The position numbers were made by a program, and so were the translations under genes. A DNA stretch of 64,000 nucleotides. Origin: an uncultured Brevibacillus sp. Lineage in GTDB: Bacteria > Bacillota > Bacilli > Brevibacillales > Brevibacillaceae. The stretch spans positions 1 to 64,000 of the forward strand of contig NZ_CANMZW010000027.1 of the NCBI RefSeq assembly GCF_947502445.1, written 5' to 3'. This document shows positions 51,657 through 58,994 of this stretch, piece by piece; position 1 is the stretch's first letter; the number at the start of each line of letters is the position of its first letter. The notes beneath the pieces are model-generated. The model saw only the letters and a program-made list of their open reading frames with translations. It did not search any database and was not told where the DNA came from.

Positions 51657-53105
51657 TTAATGAGAGTTTTCATCGAGGCTGAAATCTACACGATCCAGCG
51701 GCACCAGCTTTGTTTTTTTCGTAAACTTATAGACTAACCAGACGATCAAGAAGAGAGGCAGTCCGATGTAAGACACCATGAGTCCGTTCCAGTCGATTCC
51801 TTCGGCGGAAATCGCGGAGTAATTTTGACCGAGAATGACAATACAGCAAATGATAAAGGCGAAAATGGGGCCAAACGGGAACCACTTTGCCCGATAAGGA
51901 AGCTCCTTCAGATCTCGTCCTTGCGCCAGAAAAGCTTTGCGGAAGCGATAATGGCTCACAGCGATACCGAGCCATGCGATAAAGCCTGACATCCCGGATG
52001 CATTTAACAGCCAAATGTACACTTCACCATCGCCAAACAACGAGGACAAAAAGGCGAGCGCCCCGATTAAAGCAGTCAGGATCAAGGAATTGATCGGTAC
52101 ACCGTTGCGCGTAACCTTGGCAAACCATTTTGGCGCTTTGCCTTCCTTGGCCAGCACCCAGAGCATGCGGGTAGAAGCGTACATGCCAGAGTTACCAGCA
52201 GATAGAACAGAGGTGAGAATGACAGCGTTCATCACCGAAGCAGCGAAGGCAAATCCTGCTTTTTCAAACACGATGGTGAACGGGCTGATTGCAATATCTG
52301 AAATATCGCCGCTGATCAAGTTCGGGTTATCATATGGAACCAGCAGACCGATAATGAAAATCGCGAAAATATAAAACAACAGGATGCGCCAAAAAATCTG
52401 GCGAATGGCCTTCGGAATATTTTTAGCAGGATTTTCACTTTCACCCGCAGCGACACCTACCAGCTCTGTTCCCTGGAAAGAGAACCCGGCGATCATAAAG
52501 ACACCAAGCAGCGCCATGAAGCCGCCACTAAATGGAGCGTCGCCTTTCGTGAAGTTTTGAAATCCAACAGCTTCTCCACCCATGATACCGAAAATCATCA
52601 GGACACCAATTACGATAAAGACAATAACGGTTACGACCTTAATAAGTGCAAACCAATATTCGGATTCGCCATAGCTCTTGACTGACAACAAATTCAGACA
52701 GAACATAAGGACGAGGAACAGGGCACTCCACAAGATAGAGGGAGTATCCGGGAACCAAAATTTCATGATGAGAGCAGCAGCCGAAAGCTCGACGGCAATG
52801 GTAATCGCCCAGTTGTACCAGTAATTCCAGCCGAGGGCAAAGCCCAGAGATGGATCGACGAAGCGCGTCGCATACGTGGAGAAGGAACCGGAAACCGGCA
52901 TGAAAGCAGCCATTTCTCCCAAACTTGTCATCAGGAAGTAAACCATGATACTGATAGCGATGTAGGCAACCAAAGCTCCGCCAGGTCCGGCAGAATGGAT
53001 GGAGCCTCCGCTTGCGAGGAATAATCCTGTACCGATCGAACCGCCAATGGCGATCATGGTCAGGTGACGAGCTTTTAAACCGCGTTGCAATTGATTTTCT
53101 GACAT
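51657..53105 (-). CDS. lysP: Lysine permease (LysP-like, APC family)
   Basis: The 482-residue, 12-span amino acid permease is close to E. coli LysP through most of its length: LKARHLTMIAIGGSIGTGLFLASG, EMAAFMPVSGSFSTYATRFV, GWNYWYNWAITIAVELSAAAL, GFSFQGTELVGVAAGESENPAKNIPKAIRQ, and GMYASTRML. The upstream lysine riboswitch independently supports lysine as substrate. The transcript is on the minus strand, downstream of the speDE gene. Confidence 0.93.
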   Translation of the reverse strand: MSENQLQRGLKARHLTMIAIGGSIGTGLFLASGGSIHSAGPGGALVAYIAISIMVYFLMTSLGEMAAFMPVSGSFSTYATRFVDPSLGFALGWNYWYNWAITIAVELSAAALIMKFWFPDTPSILWSALFLVLMFCLNLLSVKSYGESEYWFALIKVVTVIVFIVIGVLMIFGIMGGEAVGFQNFTKGDAPFSGGFMALLGVFMIAGFSFQGTELVGVAAGESENPAKNIPKAIRQIFWRILLFYIFAIFIIGLLVPYDNPNLISGDISDIAISPFTIVFEKAGFAFAASVMNAVILTSVLSAGNSGMYASTRMLWVLAKEGKAPKWFAKVTRNGVPINSLILTALIGALAFLSSLFGDGEVYIWLLNASGMSGFIAWLGIAVSHYRFRKAFLAQGRDLKELPYRAKWFPFGPIFAFIICCIVILGQNYSAISAEGIDWNGLMVSYIGLPLFLIVWLVYKFTKKTKLVPLDRVDFSLDENSH

Positions 53106-53155
53106 AACCTACTTGCACGACCTTTCTAGAAAATGATGTTCGTAAAGGAGGTCGG

Positions 53156-53206
53156 AAACGAAAAAACCGCCTGTAGCCATAAAAAAGGGCACAAAGCGGT
53201 ATCATC
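53156..53206 (-). terminator. Lysine-riboswitch terminator
   Basis: On the minus strand ACCGC and GCGGT close a hairpin with an inner GCC/GGC pair, then TTTTTTCG follows. It sits between the aptamer and lysP, as expected for transcriptional attenuation. Confidence 0.75.
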
Positions 53207-53229
53207 AAATCCCCACCAAGCCTTCACTG

Positions 53230-53412
53230 AAGATAGCACAACACGCTTGCCGGCACGCAAGACGTGACAGTTCTGTCCCTTTCGGGTACAGCCCCAGCCC
53301 ATGCGCACAGCGATACGCGATGGACTTCGGCGGATTTTCCTTTTCCTGCAGTCATGAATTTCTGCTGAATCTCGTACAGGATCATATAAAAGCCGCGACC
53401 TCTATCCTCACC
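53230..53412 (-). promoter_or_regulatory. Lysine riboswitch (L box) aptamer
   Basis: On the minus strand the L-box blocks occur in order: GGATAGAGGTCGCGG at the 5' end, AAAGGAAAATCC before GCCGAAG (53325-53331), P4 CCATCGCG with TGCGCATGG, CTGGGG, P5 CTGTACCC-GAAA-GGGACAG, and ACTGTCACG. Finally GCTATCTTC has its CTATC paired to the 5' GATAG to close P1. A terminator and lysP follow. High lysine should stop lysP expression. Confidence 0.9.
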
Positions 53413-53518
53413 GTGAAAGATGAGGATACATGTATGAAATTGATTTATTTATCAACTATATAAGATTGTTCAGTATTTATCAATGTAAAATCTAGTCATT
53501 CCTTTTTCCTCTGTACAA

Positions 53519-53558
53519 AAAATCCCCCGCGACAGCATGGCGTCTGAGGGGGATTTGC
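53519..53558 (-). terminator. Terminator of the speDE gene
   Basis: On the minus strand AAATCCCCC pairs with GGGGGATTT, followed by TTTG. Confidence 0.85.
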
Positions 53559-53562
53559 CATT

Positions 53563-54909
53563 CTACATACTATTTCCAGCTTCCTGCTGATAATACTTGT
53601 GCAAAACCAGATTTCCTAGCGAATTGGTCGTCGCGTTTGCCCGTTTTAACAAAATACCCTGTTTGAAAGCAAAAAGGGCATCTATATCTGCTGGGAGAGT
53701 ACGAGCGGGTACAGGTATGCTGTCTGTCTTGCGGATGAGTGGTTTTTGTGCCGCCAAGTGAAAGCCCCAGTCACCAAAGGAAGGGACCAGACAGTGATAG
53801 GGTTGTGTGTGAAGTCCCGCAGCCTTTAACGAGAGCTCTATACTCCAATAAACAGTGGGTGCGTCTTCGGGAGAAAACGACTGGCAAACCATTACACCAT
53901 CATCAGAAAGCTGTGCAGCGAGGTGTTGAAAAAATTCCGTGGTGTACAGCGTGCTAATGATTTCATCGGCTGGATCAGGAAAGTCCACGATGATGATCTG
54001 ATAGGAAGGTCGTTGCAAGTCCAAAAATTGAGCAGCATCCTGAGGATGAACGTGTACACGCGGATCATGCAAGGACGACTCGTTCAGTGAAACGACTGCG
54101 GGTACGAGCTTAGCTACATCCAGCACCATTGGGTCCAGATCGACAAGGTCAACATGCTCAACCCCAGGGTACTTGAGGGCTTCTCGTACAGCGAGTCCGT
54201 CACCACCGCCTACAATGAGTACACGTTTATGGGATGCAGCATACAGGAAAGCTGGATGAACAAGTGCTTCGTGATAGATTCTTTCATCCAATGAGCTAAA
54301 TTGCAGCTGCCCGTCCAGGTACATGCGCATGTCGTTTGCCTCGATCAGCTCCATGCGCTGATAATTACTCGTTCCTTGGTACAGCATGGTATGTTTGCCA
54401 GCTAGAATTTCTTTGCGTTCTATCTGGTCGTAGTTGTCACCGCGATTTGAAGCAGAATCAATCCCGAGCGAGATATTAGAAACAGAAATGTTGTTTGCCT
54501 GATCGGACGTGCTTGCAGAATCAAGCCGCGATTGCATGGACCAAATTGCCGGCTCACCACTGCCTGTGTTAGAGCGATCTATGCCGTATACAAGCGCGCT
54601 TTTTGAGGAAAGTCCACGAATAAGTGTTTCAATTTCTGTAGCTGGATCATCGTCTCCACATGTAAATAAATCAAAGGCAGCATACGAGTACTCGGGCCAC
54701 GTGTGAATCGAAATGTGTGAGGTGGAGAGTAGAATAATGCCAGTCACTCCCTGAGGTTCGAAACGATGGAAGCTAGTCGCCAAGATTTGCATGCCAAGTG
54801 ATGAAACGATTTGATTGAGCAGCTTATCCAAATGAACGAGATCATCTAGTAAAAGAGGATCACAATCGAAGGCGTCGACTACAATATGACGTCCCTTTAC
54901 TCCATTCAT
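53563..54909 (-). CDS. S-adenosylmethionine decarboxylase - spermidine synthase fusion
   Basis: The product of about 448 residues joins two enzymes. Residues 5-115 are a bacterial class 1b AdoMet decarboxylase with the pyruvoyl-forming Ser in STSHISIHTWPEYSYAAFDLFTCG; the residue before that Ser is Thr instead of the usual Glu. After a low-complexity linker, residues 180-440 are an aminopropyltransferase with VLIVGGGDGLAVREALK and DLVDLDP. The gate loop reads VDFPDP rather than DSTDP. The fusion could channel decarboxylated AdoMet to spermidine or a related polyamine. The ATG at 54909 is preferred; a TTG at 54927 adds six residues. Confidence 0.9.
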   Translation of the reverse strand: MNGVKGRHIVVDAFDCDPLLLDDLVHLDKLLNQIVSSLGMQILATSFHRFEPQGVTGIILLSTSHISIHTWPEYSYAAFDLFTCGDDDPATEIETLIRGLSSKSALVYGIDRSNTGSGEPAIWSMQSRLDSASTSDQANNISVSNISLGIDSASNRGDNYDQIERKEILAGKHTMLYQGTSNYQRMELIEANDMRMYLDGQLQFSSLDERIYHEALVHPAFLYAASHKRVLIVGGGDGLAVREALKYPGVEHVDLVDLDPMVLDVAKLVPAVVSLNESSLHDPRVHVHPQDAAQFLDLQRPSYQIIIVDFPDPADEIISTLYTTEFFQHLAAQLSDDGVMVCQSFSPEDAPTVYWSIELSLKAAGLHTQPYHCLVPSFGDWGFHLAAQKPLIRKTDSIPVPARTLPADIDALFAFKQGILLKRANATTNSLGNLVLHKYYQQEAGNSM

Positions 54910-55045
54910 TGTGCATCCCCAACCCAATTGCTCAAAGCGAACAACTCCTTTATCTCATATATGATCAGGATACGGTGCTGAAAGGATAAAGGTTTGTACG
55001 ATTGACGCATGATGACAAGAAATAGGTTGAATCTATAGAAGAAAA

Positions 55046-55080
55046 CTACCGTCCATAGATACGTTGACGGTAGTTTCCTA
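55046..55080. terminator. Hairpin terminator
   Basis: GGAAACTACCGTC and GACGGTAGTTTTC pair nearly perfectly. T and A runs on the two sides allow use from either strand. Confidence 0.75.
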
Positions 55081-55091
55081 TAAGGGCGCCT

Positions 55092-55586
55092 CTATAAAAA
55101 TGAGCGTTTTTCTGGCCATGTCCCCTGAAGCTTGCGGATTTGCACGATTTGTCCTGTGTGAAAGGCATCATGAAGTACGATGCTCATCACACTCTGTCCC
55201 AAAGAAATGCTGGGCAGTGGCTGGTCAAAAGCATCTTCGTTGAGCGAGGCGAGCTTTTCATGTATTTGGCGATGGACTTGCTCCATGCGAGCTACAGTGG
55301 CTTGCCATACCTCTTCATCGTCTGGACCGCCTGAGGGGGTAAAGGTGTCGTCGTTTGTCTCTGCGGATAGGGGAAACTCGGTATTTTGCATGCGATGCAA
55401 GAGCCGTTCCTTGAAAAATAACAGGTGACTGACATTTTCCCAGATGGTGTTAGCGGCTAGGCCATCAGGGCGCCAGCTGGCCTGTGCAGCGGAAAGTCCA
55501 GTCAAAGCATCTCTTAGAGGCGGGTACCAATCTTCTTTGTCATAGGTACATTCCCATTCGTGCAGCAGTAAATCCATCCTGTTCAT
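55092..55586 (-). CDS. DinB-family protein
   Basis: The product of about 164 residues has the four-helix DinB/YfiT pattern with metal His positions (ENVSHLLFFKERLL near residue 50; LHDAFHTGQIVQIRKLQG near residue 145). DinB proteins are thiol-dependent transferases or stress proteins; the substrate is unknown. The ATG at 55586 has GAGGAGG upstream. Confidence 0.86.
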   Translation of the reverse strand: MNRMDLLLHEWECTYDKEDWYPPLRDALTGLSAAQASWRPDGLAANTIWENVSHLLFFKERLLHRMQNTEFPLSAETNDDTFTPSGGPDDEEVWQATVARMEQVHRQIHEKLASLNEDAFDQPLPSISLGQSVMSIVLHDAFHTGQIVQIRKLQGTWPEKRSFL

Positions 55587-55759
55587 GTGCATCCTCCTCG
55601 TTTGTGAAACGAAATAAGTAGGCGGTATAATGGCTCTAAGGATGATAACGAATGTAACCATCTAAATTCGTTTTGATCGTTACAAGAAAAACCATACCAT
55701 ATCTTGGGTTTCCATACAAGAGGTTCATGAGAGGACATGTAACGAACGGGGGAGCAGTA

Positions 55760-56317
55760 GTGGAGTGGCTATGCATTGACTTTTTAAATAGTGATTGGCG
55801 AGATTGGCGGGGTACAGGCAAAAGAGAAAATCGACTGGATAAGCAGGAGTGGCTGGAAGCCTTTTTCCACCACTGGAAGCTGACGACGCCAGCTCCAGCG
55901 GATGAACAGGTCAGGCTGTCACTGTTGCGGCTTCGTGAACAGATGCGCAGAATCGTAGAGGCAGTGGTCAGCGGTGAAGCCGCGCCACAGGAAGATGTAG
56001 ATGCATTGAATCACGCATTGGCTTTGGTGCCGTCTTGCATGAGGGTAGCAGAAGACAAAGAAGGACAAGGTTATCGCCTGGAGCAGATTAGCACAGCAGA
56101 GGGATGGGCACTCATACAAGGAAGAATAGCCGAGTCCTTTGCACAGCTTTTGACGAGCCAGGATGTGCGCCGGATCAAAATTTGCCATAATGACGATTGC
56201 AAGTGGGTCTTTTTTGATGAGAGCCGCAATCGGGTAAGACGCTGGTGCGATGATAAAATGTGCGGGAATTTGATGAAGGTCCGCCGTTTCCGCGAAAGGC
56301 AAAAGGAAAAAGGGTGA
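55760..56317 (+). CDS. CGNR zinc-finger protein (ABATE-type)
   Basis: The product of about 185 residues starts with the ABATE region (CIDFLNSDW) and ends with a CGNR zinc finger: CHNDDCKWVFFDESRNRVRRWCDDKMCGNLMKVRRFRER. The CGNR zinc finger is thought to bind DNA, so it is probably a transcriptional regulator of unknown target. The GTG at 55760 follows GGGGGAG; the longer frame from 55673 has no signal. Confidence 0.86.
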   Translation: MEWLCIDFLNSDWRDWRGTGKRENRLDKQEWLEAFFHHWKLTTPAPADEQVRLSLLRLREQMRRIVEAVVSGEAAPQEDVDALNHALALVPSCMRVAEDKEGQGYRLEQISTAEGWALIQGRIAESFAQLLTSQDVRRIKICHNDDCKWVFFDESRNRVRRWCDDKMCGNLMKVRRFRERQKEKG

Positions 56318-56343
56318 AGCGCATCGCGTTTCGCCCTTTTTTT
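56308..56343 (+). terminator. Terminator of the CGNR gene
   Basis: AAAGGGTGAAGCG and CGCGTTTCGCCCTTT pair with one wobble, followed by T residues. Confidence 0.82.
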
Positions 56344-56455
56344 GTTCAAGTACGAAGCTGACGTGAAATGAATCTTTTCATACAAACACGCACATGCAAC
56401 CGAAAAAGGAGACATAATAAGAAGCAGATAGCTGGGAACGGATGGTGATAAACGG

Positions 56456-57208
56456 ATGAGTCAATATCGGAAACGTTGGTTTCAGCTTCTCGTATTGGCG
56501 GTATTGCTTGCTGCCTGTACAGCGATATGGTATTTACGCCCGTATGAGCCTGATCAGGCGGCTGCTATCGCTATGCAGGGAGGAGAAGGGATCACGGTCA
56601 TGAATACAGGTGACTGGATTGCTTTTGAAGGTGGAGAATCGCATGATCCTGGTATTATCTTTTATCCTGGCGCTCTGGTTAAACCGGAAAGCTACGCTCC
56701 ACTCGCCAGATCGCTTGCTGGCTCAGGGTATCGAGTATTCATTGCAAAAATGCCATTAAATTTGGCAGTGAGCGATATGGAACGGGCCAATCAAGTGTTA
56801 AAAGCCTATCCGAAGCAAACGTTTGTCATCGGTGGGCACTCTCTCGGAGGAGCGATGGCTGCTCGTTATGCCCACGCACATACGGATCGGATTCGCGGTG
56901 TTTATTTGCTCGGAGCTTATCCGGACAAACAAGGGAGCTTAAAGGAGGCAGGAATCCCTGTCTTATCACTTCTGGGATCGCGCGACGGGATTGTCAATCA
57001 GGAAAAATTTGAGCTGGGAAAAACATATTTACCGGAAAATACGAAGTATATGTCCATTGAAGGAGGCAATCACGCTCAATTTGGGAGCTACGGGAAGCAG
57101 GACGGAGATCAGCCGGCTGCCATCACCCCGCAGGAGCAATGGCAGCAAACAGCTGCGGCGTTGAAGGATTGGATAAGAAGCGAGGTCATGGGTGCGGCTG
57201 GGAAATGA
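56456..57208 (+). CDS. Alpha/beta hydrolase, membrane-anchored
   Basis: The 250-residue protein has an N-terminal span (FQLLVLAVLLAACTAIWYL) and an alpha/beta-hydrolase domain: GIIFYPGALVKPESY, the nucleophile elbow GGHSLGGAMA near residue 120, acid Asp in GSRDGIVNQE, and His in GGNHAQFG. It is probably anchored outside the cell. Substrate unknown. Its end overlaps the end of the convergent S24-like gene by 23 bases. Confidence 0.87.
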   Translation: MSQYRKRWFQLLVLAVLLAACTAIWYLRPYEPDQAAAIAMQGGEGITVMNTGDWIAFEGGESHDPGIIFYPGALVKPESYAPLARSLAGSGYRVFIAKMPLNLAVSDMERANQVLKAYPKQTFVIGGHSLGGAMAARYAHAHTDRIRGVYLLGAYPDKQGSLKEAGIPVLSLLGSRDGIVNQEKFELGKTYLPENTKYMSIEGGNHAQFGSYGKQDGDQPAAITPQEQWQQTAAALKDWIRSEVMGAAGK

Positions 57209-57584
57209 TTCCGCTGACGACGCCTGTGATCCGAATGTTTTCAGAAGGGAGGATGAGCGGCTCATCGCCCTCTTTGGTGGTCGTAAACACACACTCTACC
57301 GGATTGACATCAGCCGCGATGCGAACGATAAATTGCCCTTCCTGTCTGACTAGAACGGGTCTGTCCTTAATCGGCTCCATCGAAAAATTGGAGATCAGCA
57401 AGGCATCTCCCGCAAGTATGCCGAGTCCACTGAGCCCCGAGTCGCGCATAATGAGCGCAAAATTAGCTACATGATAGCTGGCGACCTGAATGGCAGGATA
57501 AAGAGAAAGCTCTTCGTCATTTCTGATTGCCAGATCAAAAAAATGAGTGCTGTAGGCATCTCCTGCGACGAAGATGTGCTTCAT
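57186..57584 (-). CDS. S24/LexA-like protein, protease site probably degenerate
   Basis: The product of about 132 residues has the C-terminal S24 (LexA/UmuD/CI) fold pattern (RDSGLSGLGILAGDALLIS, then PIKDRPVLVRQEGQFIVRI) but no DNA-binding domain. The usual Lys after the QFxxKR strand appears as Val-Arg, so autocleavage may be lost. It is the third gene, after an XRE repressor and an ImmA-like protease, in an operon resembling phage or ICE immunity controls. The ATG at 57584 has GGGAGG twelve bases upstream. Confidence 0.62.
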   Translation of the reverse strand: MKHIFVAGDAYSTHFFDLAIRNDEELSLYPAIQVASYHVANFALIMRDSGLSGLGILAGDALLISNFSMEPIKDRPVLVRQEGQFIVRIAADVNPVECVFTTTKEGDEPLILPSENIRITGVVSGIISQPHP

Positions 57585-57632
57585 TTTAGTCAATGGCCTC
57601 CCTTTCTTAAGCGGCTGGAATTACTATTTGGC

Positions 57633-58157
57633 TCACCAAAAAACAGGTACGCCCCTCGCGTGCAAGCGAGCGAGGACGCGGTCGAATCGTCTGCTTGCCA
57701 TCGAGAGCGGGACGCGAAACCGCTGTGCCAGCAGAGCGGGTGCATCGAAACGGGAGCAATCTGCCAAGAGTGGACTGATCATGAAAAAGGGCAGCAGCAA
57801 ATGCTCAGCAAAGTGGTTTGCCTGTGATTCCTGCCAATCGATCATCCATGTAGTGCTTTGAGGCTGGACACCCTCATGCAAAAGTAAATGCCCAAGCTCG
57901 TGTGCGATTTTGACCCTTTGGTAAGCAGGCTCTAGTCGTTCATCGACAGCAATGATGTAGCGGTTTTTTAGTGTTGGATGCTCATGAGCTCTGCTGCGGC
58001 CGTTAATTTCAATGATTTCGATGCCGTATGTCTCGCATAAACGATGCAGATCGATTTGCTCGGGCTCCTCCATGCCCAAGTGTCGTAGAAGCATGTACAC
58101 CCGGCTCTCCATCCACGTCTGCGGCTCGCGTATTTCTTGAAAAAAAGGTAGAAACAT
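57633..58157 (-). CDS. ImmA/IrrE-family metallopeptidase
   Basis: The product of about 174 residues has the zinc motif KIAHELGHLLLHEG near residue 80 and a third ligand region in QANHFAEHLLLP. ImmA cleaves XRE-type repressors in ICEBs1 and phages; the adjacent XRE gene is the obvious target. The ATG at 58157 follows GGGGAGGCGG. Confidence 0.9.
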   Translation of the reverse strand: MFLPFFQEIREPQTWMESRVYMLLRHLGMEEPEQIDLHRLCETYGIEIIEINGRSRAHEHPTLKNRYIIAVDERLEPAYQRVKIAHELGHLLLHEGVQPQSTTWMIDWQESQANHFAEHLLLPFFMISPLLADCSRFDAPALLAQRFRVPLSMASRRFDRVLARLHARGVPVFW

Positions 58158-58235
58158 CCAGTATTCCGCCTCCCCTACCAATAAAAATGGAACGTACGTT
58201 CTGTTTTGAGCGTGAAAGAAAACCCCGCAATGGGG

Positions 58236-58685
58236 TTATTTTTTTTTCAAATCTTCCGTTATGTCGAACAAAGAAGGCGGCCTTGTTTCTCGTACCTGCC
58301 GTACCTTCAGCTGCTTTTTCAAATCGTACCAGTAACGACGAATCTCTTTTTTCTCTTCTTCAGATGCCTCCAGATAACCATCCAAAAAGTAATAGTCATC
58401 CGGGTCGTCGATTTTTTCCTGCAAAAGCTCGTCCAAAGAACGCTGTTCCTTAGCCAGGGAAGCTGATGCAGCGGTGTTTGCTGTTACATCGTTTGTTCGA
58501 CCGAGCAGCCAATCCGTCGTGACCTCAAGTATATCTGCCAACTGCCGCAGCATATCGTTAGGCGGCGTGCTGTGATTGTTTTCGTAGTTGCTGATCGTCC
58601 CTTTTGTTGTGCAGACATGCTCTGCCAACTCTTCCTGGGTCAGACCTTTTGCCTTACGGGCTATGCGCAAGCGCTGGGATAGCAT
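58236..58685 (-). CDS. XRE-family repressor (ImmR-like)
   Basis: The product of about 149 residues has an N-terminal Cro/CI helix-turn-helix (RLRIARKAKGLTQEELAEHVCTTKGTISNYENNHSTPP) and an acidic C-terminal half (DDPDDYYFLDGYLEASEEEKKEI). It is upstream of, and coupled with, an ImmA-like protease, and divergent from the secreted PPC/YD-repeat locus. Repeated TTGTAC/GTACAA sites lie in the shared control region. It likely represses the divergent promoter and its own. Confidence 0.88.
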   Translation of the reverse strand: MLSQRLRIARKAKGLTQEELAEHVCTTKGTISNYENNHSTPPNDMLRQLADILEVTTDWLLGRTNDVTANTAASASLAKEQRSLDELLQEKIDDPDDYYFLDGYLEASEEEKKEIRRYWYDLKKQLKVRQVRETRPPSLFDITEDLKKK

Positions 58686-58712
58686 GAGCGAGCCAGTCCT
58701 TCCATAGAGGAT

Positions 58713-58819
58713 GTACAACTATATTGTACTAGAAGAGAGAGAAAAAGAAAAGATTGTATGATGATTTTATTTTTTATGATTGACTAACAAGAAACTTGTA
58801 CTTTATTATGTTTGTACAA
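58713..58819 (+). promoter_or_regulatory. Divergent control region with XRE operator candidates
   Basis: Site 1 is GTACAA-N5-TTGTAC (58713-58729), next to the repressor start. Site 2 is TTGTAC (58796-58801), between the plus-strand -35 TTGACT (58780-58785) and -10 TATTAT (58804-58809, spacing 18). Site 3 is the palindrome TTGTACAA (58812-58819), just after the -10. The sites would let the repressor block both directions. Confidence 0.68.
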
Positions 58820-58853
58820 CTGAATAGGAACGTTTGTTCTGTTGTGAGGATGG

Positions 58854-58994
58854 ATGTACGTTTGGAAGCAAGCGCGAATGTCCATTCAATCCATGCTGAG
58901 AAAAGGAGGAGTGGAAAAAGAGAGCGACGAGAACGAGACGCATGAGGAAATACGTGAGCAAAAAACAGAAAAGAAAGTGGTGAAACGTACATGA
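58854..58994 (+). CDS. Small charged ORF coupled to the PPC/YD gene
   Basis: Forty-six codons (starts YVWKQARMSIQSMLRKGG, then a run rich in Glu, Lys and Thr) whose TGA overlaps the ATG of the next gene (ATGA). GAGGA is only three bases from the ATG, so translation may be weak. The strict overlap suggests coupling, since the next gene has a poor ribosome-binding site of its own. No family. Confidence 0.42.
   Translation: MYVWKQARMSIQSMLRKGGVEKESDENETHEEIREQKTEKKVVKRT

Noticed and set aside
53126..53308. 60-codon ORF on the minus strand starting MRMGWGCT, similar to the first residues of the SpeD-SpeE frame
   Set aside because: It overlaps the lysine riboswitch P4/P5 region and terminator. 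The resemblance to the extended SpeD start is short and best explained by chance.
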